From Plumapathes pennacea (taxonomy: Eukaryota; Cnidaria; Anthozoa; Antipatharia; Myriopathidae), in assembly GCA_964036295.1 (NCBI GenBank), contig OZ038465.1, positions 2,303,115 to 2,367,114 of the forward strand: a stretch of DNA of 64,000 bases. The letters are read 5' to 3'. The position numbers and the translations under genes are program-made. The notes beneath the pieces are model-generated. The model ran no database searches and was not told the DNA's origin. It was given only the letters and a program-made list of their open reading frames with translations. Below, in pieces: positions 1 to 12,232 of this stretch (positions within the stretch are counted from its first letter, which is position 1; each line of letters starts with the position of its first letter).

Positions 1-3000
1 TCTTGGCTTTAATTCACCTCATAGACATCAAATGATGATGGCTCGCCAGTCGTAAAGAGGCCCCGAGGACGGCCCAAAGGATCCAAAAATAAACATCCGA
101 GGGTAAGTTGTTTACGAAATTGACAACTGCGCAACTCACTATCAGCGAGTGCGAAGAGAGCCAGCATTACAGGCACATAAACACGGCTCACAGCAATATG
201 TTCTCGACAAGAATTGCGTATCAATGCAGACGGTGTGATCCTTTCTGACACGAGACATCATATTCAGAACACGGTCAGGGCTGCAGAGGCTTCTTGAGTG
301 TATGCCAGGAGTTTAATTCTTTCCCCCGTTTGGATTAAAAATACTTCACACTTGACCGCCTCCTTTTGTTTCTCTGAATTATGTAAAAAGAAAAAAGTTG
401 AAGTACTTGACTCTTTGTGCTGGCGTGTTTACAGCTTAGCGCACGCATAATCAACACGCCAGTTGTTTTTGAGACCCCAAACACTGGCGTATTAATCATA
501 TCAGTTATCTATCTTTCCTCGCCATGACTTCCGGAATTTAAAAGCCGCTTGTAAGGAAAACTTCATAGTTTTCGTTTAGTCTCACTTTCTCGTACATTCT
601 TCGCATATCTCGGCCACTCATCAAGTCACGTGGAACTTGCTGTATGCACACACAGTCAGTGGGAAGAGCCTCCACGTGGTGTTTTCGCGGGAAAAATTAA
701 CGGCCGAATGCATTCACAAAAGAAGCACACGTGTTTTTTGTTCGAATTCGCATCTGGATGGAGATGTGTAAAGCGTTTTACAGATCGCTCAAGGTGCAAA
801 TTGAGTTCCTGAAATGCGTTGAGAAGAAAATGTTGCGATGTAAATATTCCTAAGACACTCGGTGGAAGAGTTTTCCCGCACACCTAATCCACTCACAGCT
901 GTATCAACTTTATATCACAAGAAACCCACGACACAATACGCCACAACAAAAGAGGACTTTGCGTTCCTTCTAATTAAAATATTTCAAGATTTTTTTGATC
1001 CGTGGAGCCTGTATCCGTGACGTGAAGGCAATATAAGGAACGAGAAAAATAAACACTTCAACACGTGCTCTCAAACAAGCACGCATTTTCGCGAGCGCTC
1101 CATGAAATGCCAGAGATATTAGTTCGTTTATACGAAACCACAACCGGAAACCGCAATTTCATTTTTAACAACCATTCCTTTTGTGTTCCTAATAGAAACG
1201 TTAGCAAAATAAGAGACATTTTGGTCCCTTTTATAATAGTCAGCACAGGAATCTTTTCTGTCAAAATAGCAATTTGTTGTGTCCTTTCTTTCGTTGCCTG
1301 AATCTTTCTGTTTGAGATTTCACTGGATGATTATTTTGCTAATCAGTTCATTCGCTCAGAAAGCCAAGATAAAGCACAAAAATATTTCAATATGTAACAG
1401 CTCAATAATATAAAGCAACAAAATATGGAAACATTATCTTTGGCCCACTGCCAAATTACAAGCCCTGGGAGAGTGGACATGACATATTTGCAGCTGAGTA
1501 AAAGGTTGATTTTCTTTACAAACCATCTGGACCTTTTCAGAGAAATCTATAAACCTTTCAGTTTTCCTTTTCAGTGAGCTGATTTTACCGGGACTCACTT
1601 AAGACCTGCCAGGTGTTTGACCACACAATTACTATCAATGAAGCATGGCAGATATTTCAACAAAGTGATTCACATTAGGACTGCAGCCCTTAATTCCCAA
1701 CAGTCTGAGAATATTGTCAGTACTTTGATGTTTGGGAGAGCGAACTGTGTCAAACTTTTAAAACCCATGAGAAATGCAACTTTATTGCAGAGTGCTGTGT
1801 CCTACACAGTCTAATAGTCCATTCGTGCCCCCAAAATGCTGGGATTCATTGATTCACATATAGCCATTGTTTCAACTGATTTTGGCATTTGGCTAGCCTT
1901 TGAAAGCCCCTGTAGACAAACCAAAGCTACTTCTAAAACACATGGCAATAAATTATCATTTGTTTTGGCGTGTATATCTTTTGCACTATAGCTCATCAAG
2001 TGTGGGGGCAGGGCTAGCTTTTAAGACTAACCATACATTATTACAAAGAACAAGACATAATCATTTGTTAATGAAATGTGAATTGGTGGCCAAGAATGAA
2101 CTGGAAGAATGGAGCCACATGTGCTGGCAATTTGCCCACAGACTTAAATCAATTGGTTCAAGAGGAGCTAGTGATATATGTAAAGAATAATGCAGTAAGT
2201 GATATCTGCCTATTGTCTACACAGCAAATATCATGCAGGACAACTGTATTATGAAAGTGAAAACAGCTCCCTGGCAGCAATTTTTGTAGCAAAAGAGGTT
2301 ATTACACAGGAAGGAGTGCAATACGGCGGAGTATTTTTACGAGTCGGTTTTATTTTTTCGAGCCTGCTTCAGGCGAGAAAAAATAAAACTGACAAGTAAA
2401 AATACAGCCATATTGCACGGCTTTTCGTGTAATAAATTGTTTATTACACGACAAACGAAGCAGGGCAAACATTCTCGCCGCGCGCAAAATGGAACAAAAA
2501 ATGACGCGTTCGTAAACTTTGCTTGCGAAAAACTGATCACGTAAGCTAATAAACCAGTTGATCTGGTTCCTGACAAGTGCAATACGCTCCCATCTTTGCA
2601 CTCGTTTTGGCCCGTATTTGCACTCGAAAATGTGAAGTCGTGTAATAAAGTCCCTTATTATTGTTAAAGGTGAAATGCAACTCAAGATGAATTTCACTTA
2701 TCTGATAGCACCCTCTATAATAATAGTAAAAAAAATAATTATAATAATGATATTATAATAGATGAAACACCTGAGCAAGGTACATGTACCTTGTCAGAAT
2801 CAGTGTCTTGTTTAACACAGTTCAGGTAATTTTTTTGTGTGCTATATGTGGGGTTGAACCCACATACAGGATGGCTCAAAGAGTATAGATTGACAAAATA
2901 ACCTCTGATACTGTTGTTTGTAACTCAGCAATGCCTGGTTACCCAAAGAAAGTACAAACACAAGATAAACTTTAGTTTGTACATATAGCATCGTTGGGTT

Positions 3001-3080
3001 GATAGGTAATTTTGTATTATTTTACCATTAGCTAGTCATTTAAACCATGCTTTTGAGTTACATAATCCTGGGGCTGACTA
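1..3080. other. No recognisable gene; repeats and one degraded open frame
   Basis: I see no protein family here. A plus-strand frame from about 1479 to 1989 is open except for a TGA at 1575 and a TAA-TAG pair at 1812-1817. It could be a decayed coding remnant, but nothing in it is recognisable. Foldback repeats occupy 2299-2648. The rest is AT-rich non-coding sequence. Confidence 0.4.
2299..2648. repeat. Double-hairpin foldback repeat
   Basis: Two adjacent inverted repeats share the word TTATTACAC/GTGTAATAA. The first pair is 2299 against 2434 and encloses GGTTTTATTTTTTCG and its complement. The second pair is about 2440 against 2648. The layout of two hairpins side by side resembles the elements at 6286-6618 and 44591-44887. 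No transposase is present. Confidence 0.5.
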
Positions 3081-3242
3081 TTCACCAAACTTGCACATGA
3101 ACAAAAATGTTCACAAGTACAACTTATGCATTAGAACAATGACTTACGCATACTATCTTGAGCAAGATAGTATGCACAAGTCAAACTTACAATGCATAAG
3201 TCATACTTGTGAACATTTTTGTTCGTACGCAAGTTTGGTGAA
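3081..3242. repeat. MITE-like near-perfect hairpin
   Basis: The left arm starts TTCACCAAACTTGC and the right arm ends GCAAGTTTGGTGAA. The arms pair nearly throughout, and the centre is CTATCTTGAGCAAGATAG. The right end lies one base upstream of the candidate start codon of the AT-hook gene at 3244. Confidence 0.75.
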
Positions 3243-3243
3243 A

Positions 3244-3858
3244 ATGGCCCCTGAACTCTTTCAATTTAATGTCAGCTACTCAAACATCAATGATTCTGCA
3301 CTCATCTGTTCAAATAATATTGCTTGGCAGCCAAAACCAATACCAACAGGCCCGAAGAGACCTCGAGGGCGGCCACGAAAATGGGTATGTTGAACATTGA
3401 GTCATTTAAATTATTTTAGGCCCGATTTAAAGGGCATGTACCACAAAATTTTTATTAACTTTTTTAACTTCATAGCCTCTACGAGATGCCTCTACACCAA
3501 AAAGAGGAAGAGGGAGACCACGAAAACATGTGAGTGTAGCACGTCAGAAATATGTCAAAATATTTTGTTTGTAAAAGTTCCCACGTCTCTGTGAGGTGAA
3601 TAAGTTCAGGTCAATGTGCTAAGGGTAACTTGTGATTTCTAGACAGATGAAAGCGGAAATCTGCCGACTATGGTCCAAGAGCCAAGAACGACAGTACCAC
3701 AGAGTTCTCCTTCAGCGACAGTTAGTTCTCCTGTAATAGCAGGTCCTGTTCCACCAGATGATTTGTTTGCGAGTGATGAAACAGATTCTTTATCCAGTTC
3801 CTTGGGAGATTTTATGAATTTGACAAACCAATTTCAAGGTACAAGTCATCCAATATGA
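3244..3858 (+). CDS. HMGA-like AT-hook protein (three exons)
   Basis: Predicted small nuclear DNA-binding protein of 136 residues. Exons are 3244-3384, 3476-3529 and 3643-3858, joined by gtatgt and gtgagt donors and tag acceptors, all in phase 0. Exon 1 ends in one AT-hook (PKRPRGRPRKW) and exon 2 is almost entirely a second (PKRGRGRPRKH). The GRP core binds the minor groove of AT-rich DNA. Exon 3 encodes a Ser/Pro/Thr-rich tail with acidic residues (FASDETDSLSSS), an arrangement like HMGA chromatin proteins. The start is uncertain: I took the first ATG after the flanking hairpin MITE, but the frame stays open upstream through the MITE, so a missed 5' exon is possible. An AATAAA at 5205-5210 could end a long 3' UTR. 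A fragment of a larger AT-hook protein is the main alternative. Confidence 0.6.
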
Positions 3859-6079
3859 GCTGAGCAGACAACTTGCAGTGCTTGGAAGTCATTGGCAAAA
3901 GCAGTGCATTTTCAATGCAACATTAATTTATTGGTTAGGTCGGCGTCTTGCATTCCAACAGAGGACAGCAAATGGTGAAGTTTCAGTTTACTAACTAGAA
4001 AATAATCAATTCTTAATTGACTATGAAATGTTAGGCTGCCCTGCGCTGACATTGTGTTGATGTAGAAAAGAGGTTCTTTTGTCAATAATCTCAGACCACT
4101 GAGTGCTGAAATTGTGAACAAGTGCATGGGACAAAGAAAAATCTGGGAGAAAATGGTTTAAATTTCACTTCTATACCTCAGATGTCAGATACAAAATCTG
4201 TTATCTTGTCATCGAGTGGTTCTCTATTTTAGAGGATAATATTAACACTAGCGGGACCCTGGTAAAATATGGGTGACATATTGGATTTCTGTTTCTTTTT
4301 TTTTTTTTTTTTTTTCTCCTTCAAGTCCAACTGAACATCTTTGATACAGTCTACATTATGCATTAAGTACAAACTACTCTAGCTGTTAGTCATGTAATGG
4401 CAGAAGTATTTGGTCAAATCATGTCACCAGTTTCACCAGCAATGCATGGGAAGCCAAATGTGGAAGTGAGAATCGAACCATTTGCTCAGAAGCATTATTT
4501 TTATGTCTTACTTGCAATGGTCCAAAGTAAAATAGTTGACAAAAGAACCTAGCTTTGGTACTCACGGTAACAAGAAAGTGCAGTTGGTGATAAAAGTCAG
4601 TCATAAAATTGAAGGACATTAATAAATTCAGTGTGAAAGCTAAAGGACAGGATAATTACAAAACATGATCAATGGATATAGCTGTGTACTGTAGTTTTCC
4701 TTTAGGGGATAACAGAAAGCCAGCAGTTAGCAGCCCAACTTGACGTACACTACATGTACATTACATTTTAGCCCTCATATGAACCAAAACCTTGAAATAC
4801 TGCAGTCAGTGGAAAATCATAACCATAAACTGTAAAATAAAGTTCGTACTGTACTTCTGAAAGCTGACCGCATTAGCTTTTGCAGACTCATCAGGTAAAT
4901 CACTTTTTGTTGTTATACTGTAAGCCACAGTAAGTAATGACTGACCTGGATTTGTGGTATATACACATTCCTGGGTTCATTTGATGGTGGTTTTTTTGTA
5001 AGTCTACAGGCCACATGCACTGTACTTTATATAAAACTTGCTACGTTTTGTTCAGTATAGAAGACCTAATTGAAAAAAAAAAGTGCAGTGTGGCAGTTTT
5101 ATATATATTTTTAATAAAAGGACTACTATAATATATGTATATATAGAATTAATAGCCAACATTTGTTGACTGTAAGTTGTAATGTGTGGTTACTTTGAAT
5201 GTTCAATAAATAAGATGCCGACAGATTAATATTGACAGTAGATTGCATGCATTTCATTTATTCCTCAAGAGGTCTGTAAAGTGGTCATCAGGAGATCTGA
5301 TTGGCTGAGAGCATATTAGAAACCAATAACTGAACTTCCAACAATTTGAGCTAATAATAGCACCAGTTTGTTGGCATGGTTTTACTGTCCAGATCAGATT
5401 TGTTCAAACAAGAATATGTTTTGCTTCCATAAATCTGCAATTTATTGATGGCCTGATGGCCACATGACAGAACTGAACATTTCTTAGTTTCCAAATGATT
5501 TTTAGTGGTTGCTCGATCAACATAAGCGGCCCCTTTAGTCTCTCCTGCTTGTGCATGACCCTGGCAGAGATGGGGTAGGGTGTGGGGTTGACAAGTGAAC
5601 TAAGCTCACTTCAGAGCTGAGGAGGAACTTTAACCATAACGTTGAGCCGAAATTGTGCATTTTAGTGCTTCTTACAAGACTTTTCGTTGCATTCAACTTT
5701 TAAAGATTCGCCGAAATATGTTCTTGACCATGGGAAGCAGGATATTTCAGATTCATGAAGGAGATTGATATGGGTAATTACGTAGGAGATGAGGCGCTCG
5801 TGCAGGAGCCCAGGACTCCCGCATAAAGCAGGAAAGTTGGCATGTCTGCTCTGGCAATTGATAGTGCACACCTCGTACCTTGATGATTAACTTAGAATCT
5901 ACAACTCCTTATAGCCTTAATTTCAAAATTCAAGATCGGTTAGTTTTTTTGTACTGTTATCCACAAATGTTAAATTGTTCCCAAACTACAGTAAAATATA
6001 TATGTTTAGTACTAACATTATTTTAATAGTTGTATCACAATCTTTACATGTAAAAGCAGGGCCTACCAGGACAAAATAG
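3859..6079. other. Intergenic: possible 3' UTR and AT-rich sequence
   Basis: No coding exon recognised. It holds a poly-T tract near 4295-4315, short AT microsatellites near 5100-5150 and an AATAAA signal at 5205-5210. All open frames here are short and lack convincing splice context. Confidence 0.4.
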
Positions 6080-8845
6080 CTACAATTCACTTTTGGCTTC
6101 CTTGGATTTCTCTGGAAGTAGCAAACAAGATAAAAAGATTAGCTGAGATAATAATAATTCATTATTATTAATTTATTATCAACATATTGTGAAAATTTCA
6201 TAAATACGTTCAAATGCAAGAACGAACATTGCGTACCATTCAGTTTCTGATGAACCAATCGAGCTGAAATATAGAGTATGTGCTCCTTTTTATTATATAG
6301 ACACGAGTGCTTTACTGGAAAATATACCCTGTGTAAAATCCATATGAAACTACATCCGGGACCCGAGTGGCGTAATTTCCATATCCTCACTAGTGAGGAT
6401 ATCGTTGGCATCATTTCCCGCTTTTGCATGGTCGTTTGTGCAATTTCTCGTAAAACACTCGTGTCTAATATAATAAAAAGAAAATTACACGGCGGCTTGA
6501 AGATATGGATTTTATTTTCTCGAGGTAAAAACAATATTTTACTCACTCGCAAAGCGCTCATTCATAAAATATTGTTTTTACCACTCGAAAATAAAATTCA
6601 TATCTTCGCACCACCGTGCAATATCCTCTATGTATGTTCTTTCTTGTGACACAGATATTTTTTTCAATTTGATTAATTTTGCACAATTACTAATGGCTAA
6701 TAAAAAGTTCTACTTTTAAGGCAGACAGGAAAGCAGATTTCTGAGACTAGTTTGGGTGTCACATAAGATCCCCAAGATGAAAAAGCAAAACCTACCTTCA
6801 GCTTGGAATTTGAGTGATGCAGAGTTGATACAGTAGCGTAAGCCAGTTGGTTTAGGCCCATCATCAAACAAATGTCCCAAATGTGCCCCACACTAAAGAA
6901 ATTTGGAGAATTTTATGCATTAACTTAAGCCCTAGGATCCACATATATAATAATATTATACACCCCTGCAGCTAGTTCCAAACACTCCCCAACTATAATG
7001 AACAAAAATGTATGGGTTAAAGTCTGCGTTAGGAGAATTGACGGTTTACCTCCAATCACTCTTCCTGCATAACAATTTTGACCATTTTCAAACTCAGTAG
7101 TACTCAGAGGAAAACCACTCCTTTTCACAATAAACAATTGGAGACAGGGAGCTTGTTTTTAAAAAGACACAAAAGCCTGGGGCATTTACTGGAAGCAGCT
7201 AGGGCACTTTAATTATTGGAATCATTATGGTAATCGACTGCAGGTGTATTAGTTGAGTGCAGAGAAAATGGAAGGTGAGTTCTTGCTTGATTGCTGGTTT
7301 AGTCTCGAATCTCCTTATGCTGTACTACCAAATATTACAATCATTTTGTTCACACACAAAAACACAGCATGGTGTGAAGGGGATTTGTATGTCAGCCTTG
7401 CAGTAACTTGTAAGTCAGCCATGCAGTAACTTACATGTGAGCAGGTAACCTCCGTTCTGCTCATTCCATGGCTGGTGTCTTGTCTCCTGTCCACAATGCC
7501 TGGTGCCGCTTCAGCATAAAATGAAGGCCAACCTGATCCCGATTCAAACTTGGTATCTGAGAGAAAAAGTTCCTTTCCACAAACAACACAAAGGTATTTT
7601 CCATCCTTGTGATTATTCCACAGGTCACCAGTAAATGCCCTATAAAATTTGGCAAGGAAAGTAATTCTGCTATTACGGGTTCATCATAACATGATTTGAT
7701 CATGCCACATAGCAGTGACAGGTATTCCCAGGGATGTCACTAAGCACCAGCTGAGAAATACCACCTCACCGGGGGAAAATCTGGCTGGCGATAATGCCTG
7801 GCACCCTCTACTGATAGCCAAATATAAGTCTAATATTCTAAACTGGCATGCTGTTTTCTTAGCTACATCCCTGAGTTCCCTACCACTTGCTCACATCTAA
7901 TTTGGTGCTTGATGGTCTGAGAGATTAAAGATAAAGATATTCCCTCTTTGTTATTATTTTTGTTCCCTTAAGTCTTTCAGTATTTAGTCCATGGTTGCTA
8001 AGTGGGCAGGGGAGTCATCCTCGTTTCCAGGCTGTTTCCCATATTCCCCTCTCCTCCCCAGGTCTTGGGGGAAGGGGCATGTAGGGAAAACAGCCTGGGA
8101 ACGAGCAATAAAAATCCAAGATGGCTGACAGTTGCTGGGGCAAAACAGGCTTAATTTAATATACCTTAAATTAATTTAATATAACATATCACTATTCAGC
8201 TGTACCTCTCTGTGCCTTGCTCCTGTGTCACATGATATTGCTCAGGTGTCAGTCTTTCTTTTAAGTCTTCTTTACTAAAATGCACTTGATATGAAGCAGT
8301 TTCTTTTGTTGCTGCATTTTTTTAATTAATACAAATTATGTTGTTATAACTAAACATCAGATAACATGAGTAACAGTTGGATGTATAAATTAGGTTATTA
8401 TTTTACAGAGAATTTGTGCAGTACATATGTAACATAATAAATACAAGTGTGAAAACATACACAGTGACAATTACTGACTTACTGTACTGTGTACACATCA
8501 GACATGCACATATCTAATAATTGAAGTCGAAAAGTGCACTGTGCAACCTGGCGTTAACACTAGAAAAGGCTACAGAAACTACTGCAAACCAAAGAACCTA
8601 AAGGCTACCTAAAACCAGGTCACGACTCAACTAAACATTCAAAATCTGTGTTCTTCGATATCAGTATTTCTATGTAAAATTTGCTGAGTCATATGTAATC
8701 AGTGAGACATTTGAAGCTGATGATAAGCTGCTCGAAAAAAGTATTAAAGTTAAGACAGCTGTACACTGCGACACACTATAGTTCACTGAAGAACGCACAG
8801 GCATGTACAGAGTTTATACCAGACTCTCATACCTTCGCTTCCCAT
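6080..8845 (-). CDS. msrb: Peptide-methionine (R)-S-oxide reductase MsrB, complete
   Basis: Reduces methionine-R-sulfoxide in proteins, normally with thioredoxin as electron donor. Minus-strand exons: 8833-8845, 8206-8311, 7435-7639, 6796-6892 and 6080-6111. All phases match (1, 2, 0, 1) and give 150 residues ending in TAG. Landmarks are [16 protein letters not shown] (about 25-40), GSGWPSF (74-80) and [12 protein letters not shown] (126-137) with the catalytic Cys at 129. Two CxxC pairs (C57/C60 and C106/C109) form the structural zinc site. The active-site codon is TGT, so this is a cysteine rather than a selenocysteine enzyme. There is no SGCGWP-type resolving cysteine. No signal or mitochondrial presequence is evident, which suggests a cytosolic or nuclear form. 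The tiny first exon (ATG plus 10 nt) was chosen because it supplies the missing phase-1 base. Introns carry a double hairpin and a MITE. Confidence 0.9.
6286..6618. repeat. Double-hairpin foldback in msrb intron 4
   Basis: The first hairpin (6286-6480) pairs TTTTTATTATATAGACACGAG with its complement and contains the palindrome TCCTCACTAGTGAGGA. The second (6484-6618) pairs CACGG...GATATGGATTTTATTTTC with its complement around CAAAGCGCTC. It has the same two-hairpin layout as 2299-2648 and 44591-44887. Confidence 0.65.
8020..8105. repeat. Short TIR element in msrb intron 2
   Basis: Inverted termini CTCGTTTCCAGGCTGTTT and AAAACAGCCTGGGAACGAG flank a CT/GA-rich core. A related CTCGTTCCCAGGCTCTTT sequence occurs near 43340, so this is a dispersed family. 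Confidence 0.6.
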
Positions 8846-9838
8846 GACTGCAATCGCATCAAGACCGGAAACGAACAAAACGACAGACAACAAGTTCATT
8901 ATGCAACCGATTTTTTTCTACAATAGCCGCTGACCACGGAAGGACGCCAAGACTGGGAACGAATGAGCCCCGGATGTGCCCATCATTCTTTTCCAAATTT
9001 TCTCCGTGTTGTCAGCTCAGCCCTATTCCTATAAAATTAACAAATTGACGTCAGTTTTTTATCCGCAACTTTTTGACAATGTTATGACGCGTTTCATGAT
9101 CAATAAGAGGACAGACACATAAAAAACTGGCGTCAATTTGTTTTTTACAATAACAAAACTCAAGCGACGACGCGGGGAAAACACGCAAGAAAACTGGATT
9201 TTGTTCAATTTGACCGAAATGTTGTCAACAACTTTTCCCGCTTTCTAATTGGTCGAGGTTGAAATTCAAGACATTTCATTGGCCAAAAAGTGACAGTTTG
9301 ACGTGAGCATTTCGCGCGTGCAAAATAAAATTTTGTCAAAGAAGTTGGAAAGAAATGAAACTAGACGCTTTTCTGCTGCGGTTTTCTCGACAATTTCAAG
9401 ACAAAGCTCAAGGAAATTCGCCTCTGAACACTTCTGGTTCTCTACTTCAAATGCCGAATGTCGCTTTTGCAAGAACTGAGGTAAAATTGAAGCTGAATTC
9501 ACCTTCTTCGTCCAAATCACTGTCGTCAGCACTCGATTTTATGTGTCTGTCCTCTTATTGATAATGAAAATTAGCCAATCACAAAGCGAGAAACTGACGT
9601 GTTATTGTAAAATACCTGATTGCTCTCCACGAAGTCGGCGACACCCGATTGGCTTTTGCATTTGCCGGGGTTGCACCACACACTCGTATGACGTCACGGT
9701 CGCTCGCCAAGAACCTGGGTCGAGTCCACCTAGCACATCCCCCCCTCCCGGTACCTACATCTTTGATTTCTTTTACGTTAGGAGATAAAGCGTTCACCTG
9801 GAGAAATACCCTGCACCAAAAGGCGCCTGGTCTTCAAA
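8846..9838. other. Intergenic upstream of msrb with a TIR element
   Basis: Contains the presumed msrb promoter and the inverted-repeat element at 9101-9560. No other gene is seen. Confidence 0.4.
9101..9560. mobile_element. 460-bp TIR element (non-autonomous)
   Basis: Perfect terminal inverted repeats CAATAAGAGGACAGACACAT at 9101 and its complement ending at 9560. The flanking sequence shows weaker extended inverted similarity around TGACGTCAGTTT. On the minus strand just inside the right terminus there is a short acidic open stretch (SSADDSDLDEEGEFSF). It might be a remnant of an element-encoded or captured protein. No target-site duplication longer than 2 bp was found. Confidence 0.6.
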
Positions 9839-9866
9839 ATGGCGGAGGAAGAAGACGTTGCAGGAG
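9839..9866 (+). CDS. Possible orphan first exon (MAEEEDVAG)
   Basis: ATG in a good context is followed by nine acidic codons and a gtaaag donor in phase 1. No downstream continuation could be identified. A nine-base candidate microexon at 10409-10417 (cag before, gtaccg after) fits the phase but is unconvincing. The ATG lies inside AAAATGGCGGA, which resembles a YY1 site, so this may be a promoter element rather than a coding exon. Confidence 0.25.
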
Positions 9867-10187
9867 GTAAAGTGAAACACTAGTCTCCCTATATTTTCTA
9901 TGTAGGGACGTTCCTCAGTGAATAGGGTATGACTTTCAGGGTTTTCTGTCTCCCGCTGAACAAGAAGGCGATACCGTTGTTGCGGCTATCTGGACATCAG
10001 CCCGTCACTCGCTAGCCTGCGTAGCAAGGAGAAGGCTAAATGGTATGACTCAAAAGGACCAAACGTTTTGGACATCTCCGAGGGGTCAGAGTTAGGTTGA
10101 GGGTTGGAACTTTAAAGATACATGTTAAAAGGGATGACTCAAAAGGATCTCAGGTTCTTTTAAGTCATCTCTTTTAGCTTCCTTTGT

Positions 10188-10320
10188 GTAGCAAGCGTTT
10201 CCGCGCGAAATGAAGAGCACACGAAGACTTTTCCGATTTTCGACCGCGGGAGAATTGGGGCGAGTGGCGGTCGAAAATTGAAAAAGTGCTCTTTGTTTCG
10301 CGCGGAAACGCTTGCTACGC
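10188..10320. repeat. Foldback MITE with GTAGCAAGCGTTTCCGCGCG arms
   Basis: The left arm reads GTAGCAAGCGTTTCCGCGCG and the right arm CGCGCGGAAACGCTTGCTAC. Inner sequence also pairs (ATTTTCGACCGC and GCGGTCGAAAAT). A partial third copy of the outer word (CTGCGTAGCAAGGAG) occurs near 10018. Confidence 0.7.
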
Positions 10321-10483
10321 AGGCTAGTCACTCGCTAATGATGATTGACTTTTGAAGCAAATTGAAGATGTTCTTGCTAAGACTATGTACAGTTTGTTCA
10401 TATTGCAGCTGGATCAGGTACCGTATAGTCTTATGTATTCACTTGTTGCATTTGTCAAGGCTATCGGTTTCTTTATAATAAAT

Positions 10484-11000
10484 AATAATACATAATAACC
10501 TTTATTTAAGTGTCTGGAGTATTTAGTTTTAACAAACTAATTGGGTACACTATACTATCTACCTAACCTAGTCTTCTAAAGTGAAATTTTTAAAACTCTA
10601 AAATACTAAAATGCTAGATTAAATATATGAGACGCAGTGTTAATGGAATAATATTGAAATAGATAGGTGTTCATTTATGCTCTGCATAAATCGCAGCAGT
10701 TACAGTTGTTTTCCAACAAGCTATGTTGTAAATCATTGATTTGGCCGAGCATGGGATCATGTTGCGCAGGCGCATAAGCACTCCCACTTTCCTACTGGCC
10801 TTCTTGCATACATATGAGTACTAAAGTTGATATTCTCATCGATGTACACGCTGAGCAGTTTAATGTGGTCAGTGTTTATAATAACTTGGCCGTCTATGTG
10901 TATGTCGAGACTCTGTCTGTTCGTTCCCACGTTCCTGGGGTTGATGATCAGTGCCTGAAACTTGTCCCTGTTCACTAACAGGTAGTTGTCCCTATACATG
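10484..11000 (-). mobile_element. Degraded LINE (CR1/L2-like) reverse-transcriptase remnant
   Basis: Minus-strand frame at about 10757-11000 contains LLVNRDKFQALIINPR and IKLLSVYIDENINF, the region after the YADD box in CR1/L2/Jockey-type reverse transcriptases. The 3' end near 10484 reads AATAACCTTTATTTAAG on the plus strand. It closely resembles the 3' end of the longer LINE at 22136-23566 (AATAACCTTTATTTATA), so both are probably the same clade. The upstream part of the frame is unrelated sequence. Confidence 0.7.
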
Positions 11001-12232
11001 ACGCACCTTTTTGGCCCTCCTTCTTTAGACTGTTTTTCACAGCGCTGTATACCCTCCCCCCTCCCCTCCTTGACCTCCACGGGTTCAGTGCAAAGAAATT
11101 CACTCACTAGTAATTAAATATTGTACTGTACGAGTGTTACTTGTTTATTTTTTTGCCTAAAACACTGGAAAAGTAGATAACATTTAGTGAAGGACGACAG
11201 CAATTGATAGAAGATAAAATAAAAATATTAAAAATTCTTGGGGATTCGAAGCCGTGATCGGGAGATTCCGATGAAAACTTGATAGATCCCGATATGAACT
11301 CGATAAATCCCGATAAAACACTTTTGGCCGTCGGTGACAGTTAATGGCATTTCCATCGTTGACACGTGTCATTTTGAACACGTGGAGTGGCGCGCAGCTG
11401 TTTTGTCTTTACCGAGCGCGCCAAAGAAAGGGGAACTGACCAATGAAGGTTTAATAAGCGGACGTATTTTGGATTCGCGGACGTTTTTTATGGACACCAT
11501 TTTTTCCTGTTTTACTAGCACGGATGGCGGATCTTTTAATGGCCTATAATCACTTTTGCGGGATAATGACCGGCGTGGATCGGCGGGTAATTTTATGACC
11601 CTATTCACACCCCTCTCCTCCCCCCTAATGCTTACACAAAAATAACTTGATGTCCAATCAATGATTACTTGAAGTCTTTGAAGTTTGCATATTGTGAAAA
11701 AAAGTGTCACAATAGATCAGAAAGGTTGAACTGTGAAAAAAATAAGTTGTACTAAAACTGCTAACAAAATTACCTTTACCGAAAACCATTGGTTAATTAT
11801 TAATGAAATAATCATATATGGGCATGCAGGTGGACTTTTGACACAGGCCGCTCAGTGGATGAAAATACTGGGAGCAAACTGGCTTTGTTCAAGGAAAACT
11901 TGATTTTCTAGTGAAGCAGGATATTCGAACATCAAAACACGCGGCTAGCGAACACTTGAAAGAGTTGCCGCCATGCGTTAGGGATGCGATTGGTTTTTCT
12001 GGTCGAGCAAATTTCGCTTTCGAGCCAAAACAACCTTAAAACAAGTTTGCTACGTATCTCAACACACAGTTTTTCAGGAACACTAAAGTGCTGCTCGGCG
12101 GATCTGCCAACTGTGGGTCTGTGTGAATATCTTACATCTTGAAAATCGCCGAAAGGTTGAATTTGCGACGCCTGCTGAAGTCCGAGATTTGACTGAAACG
12201 GTTGTTTCGGACCAGTCAAAATTCAGGCAACA

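Larger units (their letters stand above)
9867..12232. other. Intergenic region with foldback and LINE remnant
   Basis: Holds the 10188-10320 foldback and the LINE remnant at 10484-11000. The remainder up to the SLC16 gene shows no exon I can support. It includes the presumed SLC16 promoter. Confidence 0.4.

Noticed and set aside
6139-6649. Overlapping 140- and 123-codon frames on both strands
   Set aside because: They lie inside a palindromic double hairpin, which creates mirror open frames.
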